The notes beneath the pieces were generated by a model, which saw only the letters and a list, made by a program, of their open reading frames with translations, was not told where the DNA came from and made no database searches. A DNA stretch of 64,000 nucleotides from Myxococcus eversor (GTDB taxonomy: Bacteria; Myxococcota; Myxococcia; Myxococcales; Myxococcaceae), in assembly GCF_010894455.1 (NCBI RefSeq), contig NZ_JAAIXY010000002.1:124001-188000 (forward strand), in the 5' to 3' direction. This document shows positions 60,527 through 64,000 of this stretch, in pieces; positions within the stretch are counted from its first letter, which is position 1; the number at the start of each line of letters is the position of its first letter. The position numbers were made by a program, and so were the translations under genes.

Positions 60527-63500
60527 GGCGCCTCCCGGGCGACCCACGCGTTCCAGTTCTCCACGTCCTCTGGCAGTCGCGTCCCACGCGACACCACCGC
60601 GCGCGGGTCCGTCAGCTCCAGCAGCTCCCTGGGCAGCCTCGACAACCGCAGCCGCTGGCCGAAGGCGTCCTTCACCTTCTCGCCCCGCTGCTCACAGGAC
60701 GCCAGCGCCTGGGTCCACAGCTTCGCGAGCCCCGCCGGGTTCAGCGTCTCACCCTCGGGCGCCTTCTCCTCCCAGTCACGCACCTTCGCGTGCAGCTCCG
60801 AGAGCACCGCGTAGAAGGGCTCGGTCAGCTCCGCCTCCGGGTCGAAGGCACCGCGCGCGCTCGCGCTCGCTCGCACCTCTGTCTCCTGGAGCGTCGGCAC
60901 CGTGCTCACGCGCAACAGCGCCGCGGCGGCCGCGTTGGAGCCCCGGATGCGTCCCTGCGCCAGCGCCACGCCATCCAGCACTCCGAAGGCGGGCTCCGAC
61001 ACCGATGGCGCGGGCCTCACGCTCGCCAGCGCGTCACCCCCGGGCAGCGGCACCAACTGGCTCAACGTCTCGTCCACGCCGAAGAGGCCCACCGCCGCGG
61101 GCCCGTCCTTCCCATCCACGCGCGTGCGCACCTGGAGCCGCGCCAGGTCGCCGGGCGCATAGGCCGGCTTCTCCGACGACACCTCCACGGAGAGCTGCGC
61201 GCGCGGCGCCACGTACACCCGCGCCAGGGCCCCCGCCCACGAGGTCTCCGCCCAGCCCTCGAAGTCCGCGGGCAGCCGGAAGCGCGCCGTGGTGGAGCCC
61301 TTCTCCAGCTTCGTCACCAGCTCCTGCTTGCCCGCAGACAGCCGCAGCTCCGTGGGCAGCGAGCCCTGGAAGTCGGGGCCGCGCATCAGGTCGATGCGCA
61401 CCTCCTCGCCGGCCTTCGCCAGCACCGGCGTGGCGCGCAGGCGCAAGGGCGGCAGCGTCGCCGGGCGCAACACCCACTTCGTGTCCCCCACCAGCTTGCC
61501 GTCCACCTTCGCCGCCACCTTCAACTCGTAGCCCAGGAAGGTGGTCGCCTGAGCGGGCCCACCACCTCGAGAGCCGTCCACTCCCGGATGCGCCGTGAGG
61601 AAGAGGACGCCCATCGCCTCACCTTCCTCGCTCTCCTCCACGGCCTTCCAGCGCGCGAAGCGCTCCTGGATGCAGGCCACCGTCGCCGCGCCGGGTCCGC
61701 CCTGGACCCACGGCAGCGCGGACCAGGACAGCGACACCTCCCGCTTCGCCCCCAGTCGCCACGTCAGCGCCACGGGCAGGTAGCTGCTCGTCGCCAGCCC
61801 CGCCGGCAGACAGGTGCGCGCATCTTTCGCGGCCGACTCCAGCGCGCCCATCAGCGGCGCGGCGGTGCCGAAGGCGGACTCCACCCGCGTCTCCAGCCGA
61901 GGCAGTCCCCAGTCCCGCACCACCAGCGACAGCGACAACACCCGTTCCTGTCCCGGGGGCAGCGTGCGCGCGCGGATGACCTGGGCCAGACACGTCGACA
62001 GCGCGTCTTTGGTGCCCACCACGTCCGTCACCGCGCCGCCCGCGCCCACCCGCACGCCCAGCTCCATCAGGCGCTGGCCGTCGTTCGGCTCGACGAAGCG
62101 CGAACACGGGAAGAACGACGACACCCAACCCTCCACCGCGAGCCGCTCCTTCAGCGTCGGTCCGCTGCCCGCTTCCATCAGGTTCTTCAACTGCGCCAGC
62201 CGCACCGGAGGCGGCGGTGGAAGCCGGCGCACCGGCAGGGGCGGCACCACCACGTTGACCGGTGGGCCCGGGTCCAGTTGGAAGGCCGCCACGCCGTCCT
62301 CATCCGTCACGCCGCGCACGCCCTCGTCGCGAGCATCCCACGCGCGCGTCACCGTCAGCTCCGCCCCCGGCAGCACCCGCCCGTCCGGCGTGGTGGCGCG
62401 CAGGTACACGCGGTTGCTGAAGCCATCCACCAGCCCGTCCTCCAGCTCCGTCACCGAGGAGATGGCGAGCGCGTCCTCGGAGAGCAGCAGCGCAGCGCCG
62501 CTCACCACCCGGTCTCCAGCGGCGTCCTTCGCCGACACGCGCGCGGACAGCGTCACCTGGCCCCGCAAGTCATCGGGCACGCGCGGCAGCGCCACTCGGA
62601 AGCGCCCCGACGCATCCGTGCGGGCATTGGGAGGCAGTCCTCCCGAGTTCCATTCCGGAGGCGGCGGCCACTCCCCGGAGACGTTCCATCCAAGCTCCAC
62701 CTCCGCGTCCGTCACCGGAGCGCCCGACGCGTACACCACCTGGCCTTCCAGCTCCGGCGTCTCCCCCGCGCGCCAGTAGGGCCGGGGGCTGGACGCCTCC
62801 ACTCGGAAGCGCGGCAGCGTGAAGGGCTTCACCTGGAAGGTCGCCTGGGCCTGGGTGCTCCCGCTGCGCCACTCCAGCGTCCACTCACCGACGGGCGCGC
62901 CCCGGTCCAACGGGAAGCTGCCGGCCACGACGCCCCACGGTCCCGCGGGCGCCCGCTCCTCCAACACCGTCTCTCCCGTCGCGTCCTTCAGGAACCACGT
63001 CCCGGGCCGCCCATCCAGCGGAGACAGGTCCTTCGCGCGCAGCACCACGGCGCGGAAGCGCACCTCGTTGCCGGGCTCGTACAGCGGCCGGTCCGTCAGC
63101 ACGTGCGCCACCGCCGGCGCGTAGAGGGGCAGCGCCGCCTCCACCGTGTCAGTGCCCAGCGGCGTGGTGAGCCGCGCGAGCAGCTTGTAGTCACCGTCCG
63201 GCACTTCGGGCAGCTTCACCTGGGCCGTCAGCGAGTCGTCGGGCGAGCGCGTCCACGGGAAGTCCTTCTCGGCCTCCAGGGCCGTCTGCTTCCCCTCGGC
63301 ATCCACCAGGAACAGCTCCGGCGTGCCCCGCCGCACCCGCGCGCTCATCAATTGGCCGCGTGCGTCAGGCGCATGGGCGTCCGCCCAGACGACCACGCTC
63401 CCAGCAAGCCCGCGCCCCAGCCCATGGGCATCCACGCCCACCGTCTGGCGGAACTGCCCGTCCGGACACTCGGGCACCTTCACCCCGCGAAACACCCAGG

Positions 63501-63600
63501 CGGTCAGGCACACGTCCCACGCCGCGAAGGCCCAGACGCCCACCAGCAGCAAGGCCGCCAGCCCACCCCGCTTCGCCCCACGGCGGAAACGCTCTGTCAT
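60523..63600 (-). CDS. Alpha-2-macroglobulin-like protein, N-terminal half (MG domains)
   Basis: A 1025-residue protein from ATG 63600, which has a GGGGAGGA box; the open frame beyond it has no support. A membrane helix or signal anchor (LAALLLVGVWAFAAWDVCLTAW) is followed by a chain of macroglobulin (MG) beta-sandwich domains, with the MG2 signature VLTDRPLYEPGNEVRFRAVVLR near residue 165 and KPAYAPGDLARLQV near residue 790. It ends in a helical part. With the downstream gene it adds up to the ~1830 residues of a whole bacterial macroglobulin, so one protein appears to be encoded as two chains. Confidence 0.88.
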   Translation of the reverse strand: MTERFRRGAKRGGLAALLLVGVWAFAAWDVCLTAWVFRGVKVPECPDGQFRQTVGVDAHGLGRGLAGSVVVWADAHAPDARGQLMSARVRRGTPELFLVDAEGKQTALEAEKDFPWTRSPDDSLTAQVKLPEVPDGDYKLLARLTTPLGTDTVEAALPLYAPAVAHVLTDRPLYEPGNEVRFRAVVLRAKDLSPLDGRPGTWFLKDATGETVLEERAPAGPWGVVAGSFPLDRGAPVGEWTLEWRSGSTQAQATFQVKPFTLPRFRVEASSPRPYWRAGETPELEGQVVYASGAPVTDAEVELGWNVSGEWPPPPEWNSGGLPPNARTDASGRFRVALPRVPDDLRGQVTLSARVSAKDAAGDRVVSGAALLLSEDALAISSVTELEDGLVDGFSNRVYLRATTPDGRVLPGAELTVTRAWDARDEGVRGVTDEDGVAAFQLDPGPPVNVVVPPLPVRRLPPPPPVRLAQLKNLMEAGSGPTLKERLAVEGWVSSFFPCSRFVEPNDGQRLMELGVRVGAGGAVTDVVGTKDALSTCLAQVIRARTLPPGQERVLSLSLVVRDWGLPRLETRVESAFGTAAPLMGALESAAKDARTCLPAGLATSSYLPVALTWRLGAKREVSLSWSALPWVQGGPGAATVACIQERFARWKAVEESEEGEAMGVLFLTAHPGVDGSRGGGPAQATTFLGYELKVAAKVDGKLVGDTKWVLRPATLPPLRLRATPVLAKAGEEVRIDLMRGPDFQGSLPTELRLSAGKQELVTKLEKGSTTARFRLPADFEGWAETSWAGALARVYVAPRAQLSVEVSSEKPAYAPGDLARLQVRTRVDGKDGPAAVGLFGVDETLSQLVPLPGGDALASVRPAPSVSEPAFGVLDGVALAQGRIRGSNAAAAALLRVSTVPTLQETEVRASASARGAFDPEAELTEPFYAVLSELHAKVRDWEEKAPEGETLNPAGLAKLWTQALASCEQRGEKVKDAFGQRLRLSRLPRELLELTDPRAVVSRGTRLPEDVENWNAWVAREAP

Positions 63601-63699
63601 GCATCCTCCCCGAAGCCGCACTCTATGTCGGGATGCCCCCTGACTGCCGAGCCCCCTTCTTCGCGCGACCGCCGCCGGTGCGATAGCGTGCCGCGCCCC

Positions 63700-64000
63700 A
63701 TGCCTTCGTCGCCCAATCCCCGAGTGACCCGTCCTCCCGCGGATGCCCTGCCCTCTCGATTGGAGGCATTGCTGGAGTCGCTCACGGACCGGCACCTCGC
63801 GGACCGCCTCACGCACGTCCACCGCGCGGCGGCGGTGGCCATCGACCGGCTCGGCCACCTGAGCATCGCCAAGTACGAGCCCACCACCCTGGAGTCGGAC
63901 GGCGGCGCGGACCTGGCCCTCTGGGAGACCATGGCCCCCGCCATTGGCGACACCCTCGTGGGCGTCAACCAGCTCGTCAGCGCCATCCACCAGCAGTTCC
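63700..64000 (+). CDS. Start of an unknown gene (3' end outside the window)
   Basis: An open frame from ATG 63700 to the window edge, 100 codons seen. It begins MPSSPNPRVTRPPADALPSR, then ALLESLTDRHLADRLTHVHR and VAIDRLGHLSIAKYEPTTLE and looks helical and cytoplasmic. Not recognised. It is divergent from the macroglobulin genes across a 99-base gap that should carry both promoters. The codon use is that of its neighbours, so it is likely real. Confidence 0.6.
   Translation, partial: MPSSPNPRVTRPPADALPSRLEALLESLTDRHLADRLTHVHRAAAVAIDRLGHLSIAKYEPTTLESDGGADLALWETMAPAIGDTLVGVNQLVSAIHQQF

Overview
The window is GC-rich, densely coded, and fits a myxobacterium (Myxococcales, probably Myxococcus, Corallococcus or a relative). 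The supporting signs are many lipoproteins with Asp/Ala/Gly linkers, Sit-type lipoprotein polymorphic toxins, a duplicated-FtsX ADOP permease, a secreted caspase-like protease, an effector-associated-domain (EAD1) protease, Cys-rich MopE-like secreted proteins and a TonB system beside its own receptor. The genus is an inference; no rRNA or tRNA gene was found.

Layout. 1-3.1 kb: end of a urease operon (ureC 3' part, ureF, His-rich ureG). 3.1-5.1 kb: a SitA-type lipoprotein toxin with an AHH/HNH-like nuclease end, followed by an Imm11-like immunity gene. 5.2-13.3 kb: small membrane protein, ADOP permease, HExxH lipoprotein, an alkaline ceramidase with all metal ligands, a frameshifted second Sit-type toxin (SitA6-like) with a SMI1/KNR4 immunity gene, an NTF2-like secreted protein and an alpha/beta hydrolase. 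13.3-22.3 kb: caspase-like protein with surface repeats, then ExbB-ExbD-TonB, a TonB-dependent receptor that carries its own TonB-like domain, a lipoprotein, and an SDR oxidoreductase. 22.3-27 kb: two decayed IS3-type fragments in direct orientation bracket a visibly more AT-rich secreted protein and a DUF2079 membrane protein.

27-44 kb: a lipase-like gene pair, an orphan small gene, then a complete five-gene class 1 DISARM anti-phage system (drmD-drmMI-drmA-drmB-drmC, minus strand, with overlapping or closely spaced genes). Upstream of drmD lies an intact IS3-family element with perfect 18-bp ends, inserted in an older transposase fragment. 44-52.5 kb: a toxin operon with a Cys-rich repeat protein, a lipoprotein-anchored SpvB/FG-GAP/Rhs (Tc B-C-like) giant protein of about 2110 residues with a variable C-terminal toxin domain, and a 95-residue immunity-like protein. 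53-54 kb: a decayed IS407-like transposase. 54.2-63.6 kb: a minus-strand cluster with a two-gene alpha-2-macroglobulin-like protein without visible thioester, an EAD1-trypsin protease, and a coiled-coil membrane protein. The window ends in the start of a divergent unknown gene.

The recurring theme is conflict: three toxin/immunity loci (one broken), DISARM against phage, and an EAD1-protease/macroglobulin cluster that is the best candidate for an undescribed system. Start codons were revised inward at many genes using ribosome-binding sites, signal peptides and overlaps with the upstream gene; those choices are stated entry by entry.
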